DNA of 64,000 bases. Origin: Phycisphaerae bacterium (GTDB lineage Bacteria > Chloroflexota > Anaerolineae > 4572-78 > J111). Location: NCBI GenBank assembly GCA_028285035.1, contig JANQQF010000087.1, positions 62,001 through 126,000 on the forward strand. Reading direction: 5' to 3'. Under the pieces are notes generated by a model that worked only from the letters and a program-made list of their open reading frames with translations, was not told the origin of the DNA and did not search any database. Shown in pieces: positions 17,777 to 27,647 of this stretch (position 1 is the stretch's first letter; each line of letters begins with the position of its first letter). The position numbers and the translations under genes were made by a program.

Positions 17777-18366
17777 AGCACCTGATTTGGCCAGGAGCGG
17801 GCTACAGGTAATTGTGCCAATTTTTGCCGATGTTTCCAAGCCATAATCAACAAATTAGCAGTCCAAACCAAAAATAGGCTTGGGCTTGGATTAAAAAGAA
17901 GTAGATAAATCAAGAATGTCAGTAGGGTCAAGATGACAACCCAACCATCATCCCCAATTATCAAATACCAAAATAAAAATGGGGGAATGATGTAAATTAC
18001 CGCTACCCCTGAGGTAAGTCCGATCCATATCCCCAGTGAGACAGCAATTGCTTTCCCCCCCCGAAACTTTAAGAATGGAGAGTAAGCATGACCTAAAATT
18101 GGAGCGACAGCAACGACTGCCAAAGCAAATCCACTCAGCTCCAACCAATACCACGCCAAGCCAACAGGTAATGCCCCTTTCGTGATATCTAAAATTAAGG
18201 CCAACAGGCCCCACTGCCAGCCAGAGGCCCGGGCTACGTTTGTAGCCCCTGGATTGTGATCGCCATATTGACGAATATCAGTTTGAGATGCAATACGCCC
18301 TACCCAAACAGAAAAGGGTAATGAGCCAGAGAGAAAAGCAACGAGAGTCCAAGTCAATGTAATCAT
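17773..18366 (-). CDS. PlsY-family membrane acyltransferase in the carotenoid operon
   Basis: Integral membrane protein of 197 aa matching the acyl-phosphate:glycerol-3-phosphate acyltransferase family. It shows GSLPFSVWVGR near residue 14-24, GDHNPGATNVARASG near 35-49, FRGGKA near 101-106 and KHR near the end, with several hydrophobic segments. In most bacteria PlsY makes lysophosphatidate. Here the start immediately follows the CruF stop (TAGATG) and its end overlaps the glycosyltransferase start, so it is embedded in a carotenoid operon. It may therefore acylate the carotenoid glycoside, since Chloroflexus-type bacteria make carotenoid glucoside fatty-acid esters, or it may be ordinary phospholipid synthesis. 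The first idea is inference. Confidence 0.85.
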   Translation of the reverse strand: MITLTWTLVAFLSGSLPFSVWVGRIASQTDIRQYGDHNPGATNVARASGWQWGLLALILDITKGALPVGLAWYWLELSGFALAVVAVAPILGHAYSPFLKFRGGKAIAVSLGIWIGLTSGVAVIYIIPPFLFWYLIIGDDGWVVILTLLTFLIYLLLFNPSPSLFLVWTANLLIMAWKHRQKLAQLPVARSWPNQVL

Positions 18367-19182
18367 CTATCTATCCTTTGCCGTGTTTCGAAGAGCCAGC
18401 CAGAGTAGGCTTCCCATTGCAAGGAACCCAACCACCGCCGGGCCAGGCAATCCCCAAAAGAGCAGGAGTCCTAAAGACTCAAGCACCCAAGTGAACCCAT
18501 AAACTAACAATAAGAGGCCTGTTGGGAGTGGTTTGGGCTGAACCACTCTTGTAATGATCATGGCGGTAATCACCCAACCAAAAAAGTTAAGCCAAGGGAT
18601 ACCAAAGTACCCGCCTGGTTCTGTCCAAACCCAAAATCCCCACGCTACCATTTGGGGGTCCAAGAAAAGATCCCACGCTGTTAGGGCCAATGCGCTCAGC
18701 AGAATAAAGGTCGGGCCAGACCATTTTCCACTAATCAATGCCGCAACGGTCCACGCCGAAGGCAACATCATTAGCCAAGCAAGCGGAATGAGTAATGGAA
18801 CGTGGGCAACTTGAGGCTGCAGTAGGTCAGTATAAATATAAACACCAAAGGGAAGACCTGTAGCCGTCCCAATCGCTTCAGCCAGCCAAGTGAGTAACAC
18901 AATGCCAGTAACAGTGATCGATGTTTTGGATAGGCCCCAAGCTTGTTGAAGAATTGTCACTACCAAACCTGCCTGAGCTACCACAGCAAGGGATACGGCC
19001 CAAGGTAGCCCAGGAGGTCCCCACACAAATTTAACAATCGGCAAGGCGATCATCGAAACCAGCCAAAGCAAAAATAACAACATGGCTACAGGATGTTGGG
19101 CAAAAAGATTAACTGACGACAAATTCAGTATCTTTTTATTTTTTAATAGAGGCCATTCAAGCTTTAAGGTTGAATTTTTCAT
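18367..19182 (-). CDS. cruF: CruF-family carotenoid 1',2'-hydratase
   Basis: Polytopic membrane protein (271 aa, seven or more hydrophobic segments) of the CruF/bisanhydrobacterioruberin hydratase family. It adds water across the 1',2' double bond of the acyclic psi end of lycopene or gamma-carotene. Family landmarks are LPFGVYIYTDLLQPQ, IPLAWLMMLPSAW, LTAWDLFLDPQMV and TEPGGYFGIPWLNFFGW. It is the first gene of a four-gene minus-strand run (cruF, PlsY-like, GT2, CrtI-like) facing away from crtO. No strong ribosome site is seen before the ATG at 19182. The product would be a hydroxylated carotenoid ready for glycosylation. Confidence 0.9.
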   Translation of the reverse strand: MKNSTLKLEWPLLKNKKILNLSSVNLFAQHPVAMLLFLLWLVSMIALPIVKFVWGPPGLPWAVSLAVVAQAGLVVTILQQAWGLSKTSITVTGIVLLTWLAEAIGTATGLPFGVYIYTDLLQPQVAHVPLLIPLAWLMMLPSAWTVAALISGKWSGPTFILLSALALTAWDLFLDPQMVAWGFWVWTEPGGYFGIPWLNFFGWVITAMIITRVVQPKPLPTGLLLLVYGFTWVLESLGLLLFWGLPGPAVVGFLAMGSLLWLALRNTAKDR

Positions 19183-19253
19183 TTTGGTACGCTACTGACT
19201 CACTGACTTGGTAAACCAAGTGCTAAATAATTTTATCTATTTTAATACAAATA

Positions 19254-19281
19254 TGTCTTTTGTCAATATTTTGTCCATATA
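19254..19281. promoter_or_regulatory. 11-bp-spaced TTGTC repeats in the cruF/crtO divergent promoter
   Basis: TTGTCAATATT followed directly by TTGTCCATATA and AAA; a further TGTC lies 7 nt upstream (19254). The same 25-nt stretch with two mismatches or fewer lies at 22721-22745 in the other carotenoid divergent promoter. The 11-nt spacing of direct repeats is reminiscent of MerR-type light-dependent CarH/LitR operators. Confidence 0.65.
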
Positions 19282-19361
19282 AAACTTGCAAAAGCCGGAC
19301 AATTGATTACCATATCCTCTATTATTTATTAGTTTACGCCTAAACGACAGGGAGAAATATC

Positions 19362-20936
19362 TTGTCAGATTACGATGCTCTATTTATTGGAGCTGGACAC
19401 AACGCCTTAGTTTGCGCAGCTTACTTGGCGCAGGCTGGATATCGAGTTTTGTTGTTGGAACGACGCCACAAAGTCGGCGGGGCGGTTGTCACTGAGGAAA
19501 TTGTACCCGGCTTTCGTTTTGACCTTGGCGGCTCGGCCCATATTCTGATCCATCACACGCCAATTGTCCAGGATTTGAAGCTCACTGACTATGGCTTGAC
19601 TTATCTCGACCTTGATCCGCTCTTTTTCGCACCTTTTCCCGACAATAGCCATATCACCATTTGGAAAGATGTGGACAAAACGTGTGAAAGCATTGCCGCT
19701 GTTTCACCAGAAGATGCTGAGGCCTATCGCCGCTTTATCAAAACGTGGCAACCAATGGCTGAGGCGACCGTTGAAGCCTTTCTAAATAGCCCAACGCCCT
19801 TGAATGTTGTCCGATATTTGGGGTTGGGTAGCGGGTTGGGACCAGGCAATTGGGAACGATTGAGTGACATTTTGCGCGGCTATGGACAGCTTTTACGTCA
19901 ATCATTTCAAACTGAAAAAATGCAAGGGGTGATCGGCTGGATGGCGGCCCAGTCTGGGCCACCACCAACAGAGCCACTATCAACCCCATTTGCTCTGTGG
20001 CATCCGATGTATCACGTCAGCGGAATGAAACGACCACAAGGTGGCTCTGGAATGTTGACCCAAGCCCTTGCGAAAATGATCGAAGCACACGGGGGTAATA
20101 TTAAGGTATCGAGTCCCGTCCGCCGAATTTTGGTGGAGGGGAAGCGAGCGGTCGGTGTGGAAACTACTGATGGTGATCGTTACACAGCAAAGGTCGTAGT
20201 TTCAGGGGCGCACGTACACTCGACAATAAAAATGATTGATGAAGCCCTTGTGCCGACACAAGCAAAAAATTTAATTGATGGGACTCGGATTGGCAATGGG
20301 TTTGGTATGGTGGTGCGATATGCGATGGAGGAATTACCAAACTATACCGCCCTGCCAACCGAGGGACAAGCTGCCCCCCAGCATACGGCTTTGCAATTCA
20401 TTTGTCCAGATTTGGACTATTTGGAAAGAGCCTATGGTGATTATCTGGCTAAACGCCCAGCACAAGATCCCGCTCTGATTGCCATGACATTTTCGGCGGT
20501 CGACCCCACCCTCGCGCCCCAAGGCAAGCACACGCTCTTTTTATGGGGACAATATTACCCATATGAATTAGCCTCTGGCGAGTCGTGGGATGACATCGCC
20601 CAATGTCAGGCAGACCGAATGCTAGCAACCTTGGCTCAGTATGCCCCAAATGTGACCGATGCGGTTATCGATCAACTCATTGAGACCCCGCTTTACTTGG
20701 AGCAGGAGTTAGGTTTGTTACGGGGGAATGTGATGCATCTGGAAATGTCAATCGACCAGATGTTTATGATGCGACCCGCTTTAACGATGAGCAATTATCG
20801 AGGGCCACTCAAGGGCTTGTACCTGACGGGGGCCAGCACCCATCCTGGAGGCGGAATTATGGGGGCAGCGGGCCGAAATGCAGCGGCCGTGCTTCTCCAC
20901 GATTTATCGCGCCGTCGCTGGTTCAGTAGACATTAG
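19362..20936 (+). CDS. crtO: CrtO-type beta-carotene/gamma-carotene 4-ketolase
   Basis: FAD-dependent oxygenating carotenoid enzyme of the CrtI superfamily, 524 aa, that adds 4-keto groups to beta-ionone rings. The N-terminus [23 protein letters not shown] and [13 protein letters not shown], the internal [19 protein letters not shown], and the end [24 protein letters not shown] are typical of CrtO. Translation starts at TTG (19362) preceded by AGGGAG. It is divergent from cruF and shares a promoter region with the repeated TTGTC element. It overlaps the convergent hydrolase gene by 33 nt. In context it would ketolate the ring made by the lycopene cyclase nearby. Confidence 0.88.
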   Translation: MSDYDALFIGAGHNALVCAAYLAQAGYRVLLLERRHKVGGAVVTEEIVPGFRFDLGGSAHILIHHTPIVQDLKLTDYGLTYLDLDPLFFAPFPDNSHITIWKDVDKTCESIAAVSPEDAEAYRRFIKTWQPMAEATVEAFLNSPTPLNVVRYLGLGSGLGPGNWERLSDILRGYGQLLRQSFQTEKMQGVIGWMAAQSGPPPTEPLSTPFALWHPMYHVSGMKRPQGGSGMLTQALAKMIEAHGGNIKVSSPVRRILVEGKRAVGVETTDGDRYTAKVVVSGAHVHSTIKMIDEALVPTQAKNLIDGTRIGNGFGMVVRYAMEELPNYTALPTEGQAAPQHTALQFICPDLDYLERAYGDYLAKRPAQDPALIAMTFSAVDPTLAPQGKHTLFLWGQYYPYELASGESWDDIAQCQADRMLATLAQYAPNVTDAVIDQLIETPLYLEQELGLLRGNVMHLEMSIDQMFMMRPALTMSNYRGPLKGLYLTGASTHPGGGIMGAAGRNAAAVLLHDLSRRRWFSRH

Positions 20937-21776
20937 ATCAGTGGCGCTTGTTTGTGGAACGATGTACTCCGAAAAATCCACGATAGCTTGGTGAATCGTG
21001 TTCCAAGTGGGTGCGTTTACATCAACTAAATCGTGTCCAGACTCAACCTCCAAATACCGTAACTGTCCTGGTAAACGTTGTATCAACTTGCGGGTATCGC
21101 TAAGTTGGACAACCTCATCCTGCCTGCCCTGGATGAGGAGGGTGGGGGTATCCACTTGATGAGCCAGACGTGCCCCTTGGCTACCCGCCCGATTGAGGTG
21201 TCCAAAAATGCGAGTAGGCACTCGCAACTCTCGGACAGATTGTTGAATCGCAAGATCAGCCAAATCAAGATCGGGAAAAAAGTTGAGTAAACCTGCTCGT
21301 GTCTCAGGATCGCTGAAGTCGGCTTTTTGAAAGGGCTGAATTTCTCGAAAAAACGGCTTTAAGAGTTGTCCGAATAAATTTTGATACCAATTACCATACT
21401 GGCGAAAAGGTGCCAGTAATACCAAGCCAGTGGGTCGATGCTTCGCTGCAACCTGCATTGCCAAAGCAGCCCCCATCGAGTAGCCAATTACCAAGACGGG
21501 GTCATAATCACGCTTCAATTCAAGCAGAGCTGTTCGAACAGCAGTGAGCCATTCTGTGTGATCTCGATCAAATAGGGTGCCGATATCGGGACCAAATCCA
21601 GGTAATAGCAGGCCCTGTACAGTCCAGCCTTGCTGATGGAGCACGTTTCCAATTGGACGCAGTTCAGCCGGTGTGCCAGGGAAGCCGTGTATGAGTAACG
21701 CTGCAGCAGGTCCGCCCTCCCACTTGAAGGGATGATGCACCTCGCTCTGAAATAGTCCCCATTCGCTCAAGCTCAT
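20904..21776 (-). CDS. Alpha/beta hydrolase (carboxylesterase-like)
   Basis: Cytoplasmic serine hydrolase of about 290 aa. It has the oxyanion motif [10 protein letters not shown] near residue 29-38, the nucleophile elbow GYSMGA and [11 protein letters not shown] before the acid residue, then VESGHDLV with the catalytic His. The size and sequence resemble small carboxylesterases (Est30 type) or monoacylglycerol lipases. The ATG overlaps the stop of the lycopene cyclase (TGATG), so it is translationally coupled to it. Its role in carotenoid metabolism is unknown; it might process carotenoid esters. Convergent overlap with crtO at the 3' end. Confidence 0.88.
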   Translation of the reverse strand: MSLSEWGLFQSEVHHPFKWEGGPAAALLIHGFPGTPAELRPIGNVLHQQGWTVQGLLLPGFGPDIGTLFDRDHTEWLTAVRTALLELKRDYDPVLVIGYSMGAALAMQVAAKHRPTGLVLLAPFRQYGNWYQNLFGQLLKPFFREIQPFQKADFSDPETRAGLLNFFPDLDLADLAIQQSVRELRVPTRIFGHLNRAGSQGARLAHQVDTPTLLIQGRQDEVVQLSDTRKLIQRLPGQLRYLEVESGHDLVDVNAPTWNTIHQAIVDFSEYIVPQTSATDLMSTEPATAR

Positions 21777-22588
21777 CACTGACCTAGCTCTGTCCGCCAA
21801 GCTAAGGTTTGTTGTATCTCATGTTGGAGCCTGACGTGACTTTCACGGGCCAAGACCAACACTATGCCAAATACCAACAAAATGTTGGTCAGGGCAAAGA
21901 AGAGCAACTCCTCAAGCGGTAAGACACCGCCAAGGTATATCTGCAATGACCGAGCCGGATTGATAGTCCAGGTCCCTGAGGCAATGGCGAGCGCATCGGC
22001 CAAACTGAGGTAAATAGTCGTTGGCAACAGACTCCACAATACCAGCCGTCGGTGGTGCCACAAGATATCAGCCCCAAAGCTCATTTGCAACATGATTGGG
22101 GGTATCGCCCAGACCAATTCAAGGGCTAGGTAAGTTCCTGGAAGCCAGTTAACAATCAAAATTGCTACGGACACAAGCCATAGGCTGAACAGCAACAGGG
22201 TTGAGGTACGGCGTAGTGGGTGTGGCCGGGCCGAAATCTCCCGCTCAGGGACTGGTGACAACCGTCGAGCGACAAAGAGCAACCACAGCCCCGTAAAAAT
22301 TGGCTGAAGGACAAAAAAGGTGTACTCTTCGATTGGTACCCAACCAAAGACAATTCCAGTAACCAGATCAGGGTCATACCACCAGATCCGATTAGCGACG
22401 AGATAATTATCCCAAGGCGTAGTATAAGCCACAGCTACAACAATGTGAGCCACCAACACAATGGTAGGTGACCATTGACCAAGCTGAGGCGATAGCCGTC
22501 TACCTTGCCGTTTATCAAGCCACATCAGGCCACTGAGAATCAAAATTGGAATCACCAAGAATATGATAAGAAAGCCAAAATAACTCAC
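21776..22588 (-). CDS. Lycopene beta-cyclase, CarR/CrtYcd fused type
   Basis: Membrane protein of 270 aa made of two similar halves, as in fused CrtYc-CrtYd cyclases. The paired acidic motifs PIEEYTFF (first half, about residue 87-94) and PLEELLFF (second half, about 225-232) are the hallmark, and about six or seven hydrophobic segments are visible. It cyclises one or both psi ends of lycopene; together with CruF, gamma-carotene-type monocyclic products are expected. Start is GTG with AAGGTAGAG upstream. It is divergent from crtB and shares the promoter region with the repeated TTGTC element. Confidence 0.88.
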   Translation of the reverse strand: MSYFGFLIIFLVIPILILSGLMWLDKRQGRRLSPQLGQWSPTIVLVAHIVVAVAYTTPWDNYLVANRIWWYDPDLVTGIVFGWVPIEEYTFFVLQPIFTGLWLLFVARRLSPVPEREISARPHPLRRTSTLLLFSLWLVSVAILIVNWLPGTYLALELVWAIPPIMLQMSFGADILWHHRRLVLWSLLPTTIYLSLADALAIASGTWTINPARSLQIYLGGVLPLEELLFFALTNILLVFGIVLVLARESHVRLQHEIQQTLAWRTELGQ

Positions 22589-22651
22589 GTTCTCTACCTT
22601 ACATTCTGTCTAAAAATTAACTTTACAGTATTTAGATTTCTGTACAAAATT

Positions 22652-22745
22652 CTTGACAACATCAAAATTTCGCCCTTTATTGTCAAGGTTTCACAAAGAA
22701 GTTACCATAGCAACGACCTGTTGTCAATATATTGTCCATATAAAA
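22652..22745. promoter_or_regulatory. Divergent lycopene cyclase/crtB promoter with TTGTC repeats
   Basis: TTGTCAATATA (22721-22731) is followed at exactly 11 nt by TTGTCCATATA, matching the crtO promoter element. An additional inverted pair CTTGACAA (22652-22659) / TTGTCAAG (22680-22687) lies upstream. Just downstream TTGACA (22747-22752) and CACAAT (22770-22775), 17 nt apart, form a plausible promoter for crtB. Confidence 0.6.
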
Positions 22746-22825
22746 TTTGACAATCATAAACAAAAGATGCACAATTTATCCACAAATACTCTAAAAGTCC
22801 AAATTTATGAGAAAGGATTGTTGCT

Positions 22826-23767
22826 ATGACATTGCAAACCCACGCTTGGGAGCATTCGCTTCTGAATTTAGCCTATGAGGCAATGCATACTAAACCAACA
22901 CATCAACAAAAATCAACGATTGATGAAAATCTGCTTGAGGAAGCCTATACCTACTGTGAGGAAATCACGGCTGAACATAGCCGATCCTTTTTTCTAGCAT
23001 CAGGGCTATTACCAAAGGAAAAGCGCCGAGCCACTCGGGCGCTGTATGCGTTTTGTCGGGTAAGTGATGATATTGTTGATGACTTAGATGCAGACGAAGC
23101 TAAGATTAGACTGAGTTCTTGGGAGAAGCAAGTTCTAGTTCCCCAACCAAAACAGGACGACTTAGTTGCCTTGGCTTGGTCGGATGCAAGATTACAGTAT
23201 CAAATACCCCATAAATATGCGGAGCAGTTGATACAGGGGGTCGCCCGAGACTTGACGCAGCAACGTTACAAAAATTTTTCAGACTTGGCCACATACGCCT
23301 ATGGCGTTGCCTCCACAGTCGGTTTGATGAGTATGCACATCACGGGCTTCAAAGGGCAAATTGCAGTGCCTTACGCGGTTAAGTTGGGCGTAGCCTTGCA
23401 AATCACAAATATTCTGCGTGATGTCAAAGAAGATTGGCTAGCGGGTCGAGTGTATTTACCGCTAGATGAGATAGAGGCGTTTGGCTTAATTGAAGATGAT
23501 CTTGACCGAGGCTTTGTCGATGATCGATGGCGAGCATTTATGCGTTTTCAAATCCAACGTAATCGACGACTCTATGCAGAGGCTTGGCCAGGAATTGCTC
23601 TGCTCGACCCCGATGGACGCTTCGCCATCGGAGCTGCGGCTCGGCTCTATGAGGGCATTCTGGCTGATATTGAACAAAACGATTATGACGTTTTTAATCG
23701 CCGCGCCCACGTGACTAAGTGGGGTAAATTAGCAATGCTACCAAAGATCTGGTGGCAAACCAGATAA
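22826..23767 (+). CDS. crtB: Phytoene synthase
   Basis: Condenses two geranylgeranyl diphosphates to phytoene, the entry step of the carotenoid pathway. Conserved features are [28 protein letters not shown] (first Asp-rich motif), GVASTVGLM, and the second Asp-rich region [20 protein letters not shown]. 313 aa is normal, with a slightly long N-terminal extension of about 45 residues. AAAGGA precedes the ATG. It is followed 24 nt later by crtI in the same operon and lies under the promoter carrying the TTGTC repeats. Confidence 0.95.
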   Translation: MTLQTHAWEHSLLNLAYEAMHTKPTHQQKSTIDENLLEEAYTYCEEITAEHSRSFFLASGLLPKEKRRATRALYAFCRVSDDIVDDLDADEAKIRLSSWEKQVLVPQPKQDDLVALAWSDARLQYQIPHKYAEQLIQGVARDLTQQRYKNFSDLATYAYGVASTVGLMSMHITGFKGQIAVPYAVKLGVALQITNILRDVKEDWLAGRVYLPLDEIEAFGLIEDDLDRGFVDDRWRAFMRFQIQRNRRLYAEAWPGIALLDPDGRFAIGAAARLYEGILADIEQNDYDVFNRRAHVTKWGKLAMLPKIWWQTR

Positions 23768-23791
23768 TTAGTTTGATTTGTTATTGAGGTT

Positions 23792-25282
23792 ATGATGAAA
23801 AAGCAAAAAGTTATTGTAATTGGTAGTGGATTTGGTGGATTAGCTACAGCGGTTCGTCTTGCTATCAAAGGGTATGATGTTGAGATTTTTGAAAAGCGCG
23901 ACAAATTAGGGGGGCGCGCTTATGTATATGAGCAGGACGGCTTTAAGTTTGATGGTGGACCAACTGTTATCACGGCTCCTTTTCTGTTCGATGAAATATT
24001 TGAAGCAGCCGGTAAACGTCGGGAAGACTACTTTCAGATGGTCCCCTGCGACCCCTTCTATCGCATTTTCAATCACGAAGGGTTAAGATTTGATTACAAT
24101 GGCGATGAAAACTTTATTTTAGATCAGATCGAACAGTGGAATCCGCCTGATAAAGCCAATTATCAAAAGTTTATGAACACGACCAAAGCCATCTTCCAAA
24201 AAGGCTTTGTGGAGTTAGCCGATAAGCCATTTCTATCGGTGACTGATATGATCAAGGTGGCCCCAGATTTAGTCAAACTCCAATCATATCTAAGTGTCTA
24301 TCGTTACGCCTCACAATTTATGCAGGATGAGTTTTTGCGACGTTGTTTTTCCTTCCACCCCCTTCTTGTGGGTGGCAATCCCTTTGATTCGCCCTCAATC
24401 TACAGTATGATCCACTATTTAGAACGTGAGTGGGGCATCCACTATGCTGTCGGCGGCACGGGCGCGATTGTTGAGGCTTTGGGGCGATTATTCACCGAGC
24501 TTGGCGGCAAAATCTATTTGAATGCCGAGATCGATGAAATTCTCGTCAGCGGCAAGGGCGGAAAAGCAACCGGCATTCGGCTCACCGACGGTACGGTGCA
24601 AACGGCGGACAAGATTGTGAGCAATGCCGATGTCGCCTTTACCTACCGTAACTTAATTCCGGCTGAGTATCGCCGAAAATATTCTAATCGCAAAGTTGAG
24701 CGGATGAAGTACAGTATGTCGCTCTTTGTGATTTACTTCGGCACCAAGCGCCGCTATACTGATAGTGAGCTAGCCCATCACAATATTATTTTGGGAAGCC
24801 GTTATAAAGATTTGTTGGATGATATTTTCAAAAACAAGGTCTTAGCTGATGATTTTTCGCTCTATCTCCATATGCCAACCATCACCGACTCCTCAATTGC
24901 CCCAGAAGGACATGAGAACTTCTATGTGCTTTCGCCAGTACCTCATCTAGGAAGCGGCATCGATTGGACCACCGAGGCCAAGCCGTACCGTGACAAAATC
25001 ATCCAGTTTCTAGAGGACACTTACCTACCAGGCCTGCAAGAAAACATCGTGGCCGAGCACTACATCGACCCCTTACACTTCCAGGGGACACTCAACAGCT
25101 ACCTTGGTTCGGCCTTCTCTATTCAACCCACCCTAACCCAATCAGCTTGGTTTAGACCGCACAATCGCTCTGAGGATTTCGAAAACCTTTACTTTGTCGG
25201 GGCTGGCACCCATCCTGGGGCTGGTTTGCCAGGAGTTTTGTCTTCAGCCAAGATTGCGGAGAATTTGATCTCTTTGAATTGA
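23792..25282 (+). CDS. crtI: Phytoene desaturase
   Basis: FAD-dependent desaturase, 496 aa, converting phytoene to lycopene (or fewer steps). The N-terminal motif [17 protein letters not shown] is followed by [11 protein letters not shown] and [12 protein letters not shown]; the middle has [19 protein letters not shown] and the end the CrtI signature [18 protein letters not shown]. It sits in one operon with crtB, the usual arrangement. GAGGT precedes the start codons (two consecutive ATGs). The paralogue at 15142 has a different C-terminal context and probably a different step. Confidence 0.93.
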   Translation: MMKKQKVIVIGSGFGGLATAVRLAIKGYDVEIFEKRDKLGGRAYVYEQDGFKFDGGPTVITAPFLFDEIFEAAGKRREDYFQMVPCDPFYRIFNHEGLRFDYNGDENFILDQIEQWNPPDKANYQKFMNTTKAIFQKGFVELADKPFLSVTDMIKVAPDLVKLQSYLSVYRYASQFMQDEFLRRCFSFHPLLVGGNPFDSPSIYSMIHYLEREWGIHYAVGGTGAIVEALGRLFTELGGKIYLNAEIDEILVSGKGGKATGIRLTDGTVQTADKIVSNADVAFTYRNLIPAEYRRKYSNRKVERMKYSMSLFVIYFGTKRRYTDSELAHHNIILGSRYKDLLDDIFKNKVLADDFSLYLHMPTITDSSIAPEGHENFYVLSPVPHLGSGIDWTTEAKPYRDKIIQFLEDTYLPGLQENIVAEHYIDPLHFQGTLNSYLGSAFSIQPTLTQSAWFRPHNRSEDFENLYFVGAGTHPGAGLPGVLSSAKIAENLISLN

Positions 25283-25301
25283 TAAAACTTAAGGGGGCTA
25301 T

Positions 25302-26228
25302 TTGAGGGCAACCAAACAAAAACCTAGGCGATATTGGCTTCGATTAGCCACATTCTTCTTCACAATTTTGATTGTTGCCCTCGCTTGTCTTCCCTTTGCC
25401 CTTGGCACTATAACCACCATTGGCTTACTCTACCTGCCATGCCAGGGGGGGGAACCCAATCCGGCTGATTATGGCTATACGTGGGAAGATGTTGCCATCA
25501 AAGCCAGCACAGATGGTGAGTTTCGAGCTTTTTTTATTTCCGGAACCAATGGGGCAACCATCATTGTCCCTCCCCCTCTCGCAGGTCCACGGGGCAGCCG
25601 CTGGGCGGAAACACAACTACTACTAAAACACGGGTACAGCGTTCTATCACTTGAGTCACGTCGCTGTGCAGGGATGGGATCGCTCAGTTTGGGCTATAAG
25701 GAAGTCAATGAAGTTGGCGACGCCCTAACTTATCTGCAACGTCGGCCTGATGTTGACCCAAATCGCATTGGTATCCACGGCTTCTCATCTGCCGGGGCCA
25801 CCAGCATTATGGCTACGGCTCGATACCCACAACTAAAAGCGGTCGTTGCTGAAGGCGGGTATGGTGATTTTCAAGTCGACTCATTTGGCGGGCCAGACAA
25901 TGGACTCGATGGATATGTGGAACGCGGGTACAGGTGGAGTTTTCCTGTCGTTTATAAAGCGATCACAGGGCTAGATTTAGCAGTACTGAGTCCAGAAAGC
26001 GTTATCGACCAGATCAATCCTCGGCCAATCCTACTCATTTATGGGTCGAACGAGGTCAGTCTGAATGGAGCGCGGCGACAAAAAGCTGCTGCTGGGGACA
26101 ATGCGGATTTATGGATTGTGGAGGGAGCGGGGCATGGAAATTACTACAGGGTTGCCCCAAAAATGTATGAGGAACGTTTGATCAACTTTTTTGATCAAAC
26201 CATCGGGCCATCAAATCCAGCGCCCTAA
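25302..26228 (+). CDS. Membrane-anchored alpha/beta hydrolase
   Basis: 308 aa. An N-terminal membrane segment (about 13-40, LATFFFTILIVALACLPFALG) is followed by an extracytoplasmic alpha/beta-hydrolase domain. It has the nucleophile elbow GFSSAG within HGFSSAGATSIMA, ILLIYGSNEV before the acid, and GAGHGNYY with the catalytic His. It resembles the small prolyl-oligopeptidase/dienelactone-type hydrolases. It starts with TTG after AGGGGG, 19 nt after crtI, so it is probably co-transcribed with the carotenoid genes. The substrate is unknown. Confidence 0.85.
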   Translation: MRATKQKPRRYWLRLATFFFTILIVALACLPFALGTITTIGLLYLPCQGGEPNPADYGYTWEDVAIKASTDGEFRAFFISGTNGATIIVPPPLAGPRGSRWAETQLLLKHGYSVLSLESRRCAGMGSLSLGYKEVNEVGDALTYLQRRPDVDPNRIGIHGFSSAGATSIMATARYPQLKAVVAEGGYGDFQVDSFGGPDNGLDGYVERGYRWSFPVVYKAITGLDLAVLSPESVIDQINPRPILLIYGSNEVSLNGARRQKAAAGDNADLWIVEGAGHGNYYRVAPKMYEERLINFFDQTIGPSNPAP

Positions 26229-27137
26229 AATCATCCCGATCGAAAATAGTAGGCTATACACCAGTTCTAAACGGGCTGTTCCGGCTAACCCCGCATTGAG
26301 AGGCGAGCCTGTTTGTGTATAAATCATACGGATGAGTGGAACAGCTAGGAAAATGGAGATCCAGCTCAACAAAACCCATACTGGAACGATGCCCATCAGC
26401 CACATCACCAAAGGAATGATGTAGGCAAGAGCGATAGCGATTACATACTCAAGACGCGCCCCAGTTGCCCCAAATCGGACCGCCAGTGTCTTCTTGCCTG
26501 CCGCTCGGTCCGTGTCAATGTCACGTAAATTATTGACCACCAAAATAGCAGTAGCTAACAAACCAATCGCCACTGAAGCCCAAATGGCAGCCAAACTAAC
26601 CATACCGGCCTGGACGTAGTAGGTCCCACATACGGCGATTAGTCCAAAGAAAATAAAGACAAACAAATCACCCAAACCGTTATAGCCCAACGGAAATGGT
26701 CCACCAGTGTACGCAATGGCTGAGGCAATAGAAAGCAGCCCAATCACTACAATTGGCCAGCCCCCGACCCAAACGAGATAAAAACCAACGATGGTCGCTA
26801 AAAAAAAGGTGAGCCACATTCCGAACATCACCTTATCCGGGCTTAACAAGCCAGCTTGGGTTACTCGCCTGGGACCCAAACGGTCCGCAGTATCGGCCCC
26901 CTTCTTAAAATCAAACACATCATTGGCTAAGTTTGAGCCAATTTGCAGCAATAAGGCCCCAGCCAAAGCAGCCAAGGCAGGCCACAGCCGAAAAACACCC
27001 TCTCCAAAAGCGACAGCCGTGCCAACAATCACTGGCGCGGCTGCGGCGGGCAAGGTTTTGGGACGAGCGGCTAAAAGCCAAATCTGAATTGGATTTAATT
27101 TAGGCTGATTGAGCGGCGTAGAAGGGCTAGAGCTCAT
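26211..27137 (-). CDS. menA: 1,4-dihydroxy-2-naphthoate polyprenyltransferase
   Basis: UbiA-superfamily membrane prenyltransferase that attaches the isoprenoid tail to DHNA in menaquinone synthesis. First Asp-rich motif NDVFDFKKGADTADR followed by LGPRRVTQAGLLSP, second motif NNLRDIDTDRAAGKKTLAVRFG, and about eight hydrophobic segments; all are typical of MenA. The start at 27137 is set by GGGAGGAG just upstream; an ATG at 27179 would run into the previous gene. It overlaps the end of the PH-like gene by 11 nt and the convergent hydrolase end by 18 nt. It implies a menaquinone-based respiratory chain. Confidence 0.93.
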   Translation of the reverse strand: MSSSPSTPLNQPKLNPIQIWLLAARPKTLPAAAAPVIVGTAVAFGEGVFRLWPALAALAGALLLQIGSNLANDVFDFKKGADTADRLGPRRVTQAGLLSPDKVMFGMWLTFFLATIVGFYLVWVGGWPIVVIGLLSIASAIAYTGGPFPLGYNGLGDLFVFIFFGLIAVCGTYYVQAGMVSLAAIWASVAIGLLATAILVVNNLRDIDTDRAAGKKTLAVRFGATGARLEYVIAIALAYIIPLVMWLMGIVPVWVLLSWISIFLAVPLIRMIYTQTGSPLNAGLAGTARLELVYSLLFSIGMILGRWI

Positions 27138-27627
27138 TCTCCTCCCGAGCATTGTTGCGGCTTTCCAGCAACGTTTCAAAGAAAATGTAGCCCTGACTAA
27201 ATGGGGAAATTTCTACTTTAAAGCGAGTCCCATCATCTCCCTTTATTTCAATGACATCGCCAACAAACAACTCGGTACGATGAGTGATATCTTCAATCTC
27301 GACCAAATCAAGCGATGTAGTCCGGCCCCCTTTGTGATAGATCATGCGATCCGTCGTGAGGATGGCTGCCTCGGAACCATCTAATGAAAAAGAAGCGTCG
27401 TAGTACATGATCAACTCTTCGGAGTCATTCAGAATATTATTTTGATCCAAGTAGTCAATTGCATATTGCTCCATCTCGTTACTCATTAACACACCGCTTT
27501 CTGGTCTGTTCGCAAACCACGAAACACCATAAACGATAAGTACGCCACAGACCACAGCAGGTAGAACAATTGCAATAATGGCTCCAATATAACTGATAAT
27601 AGTTGATACTTTGACGCTTCCTAGCAT
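27127..27627 (-). CDS. Small membrane protein with PH-like domain
   Basis: About 166 aa from the ATG at 27627 (AAGGGATGG upstream). One membrane segment (STIISYIGAIIAIVLPAVVCGVL in two parts, about 7-36) is followed by a soluble domain with ILTTDRMIYHKGGRTTSLDLVEIEDI, the strand pattern of bacterial PH-like domains. Function unknown. It is encoded between the kinase-propeller gene and menA, overlapping menA by 11 nt. It may sense or bind at the membrane; no enzyme motif is visible. Confidence 0.75.
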   Translation of the reverse strand: MLGSVKVSTIISYIGAIIAIVLPAVVCGVLIVYGVSWFANRPESGVLMSNEMEQYAIDYLDQNNILNDSEELIMYYDASFSLDGSEAAILTTDRMIYHKGGRTTSLDLVEIEDITHRTELFVGDVIEIKGDDGTRFKVEISPFSQGYIFFETLLESRNNAREENEL

Positions 27628-27647
27628 ATTTCCATCCCTTCTATCAC

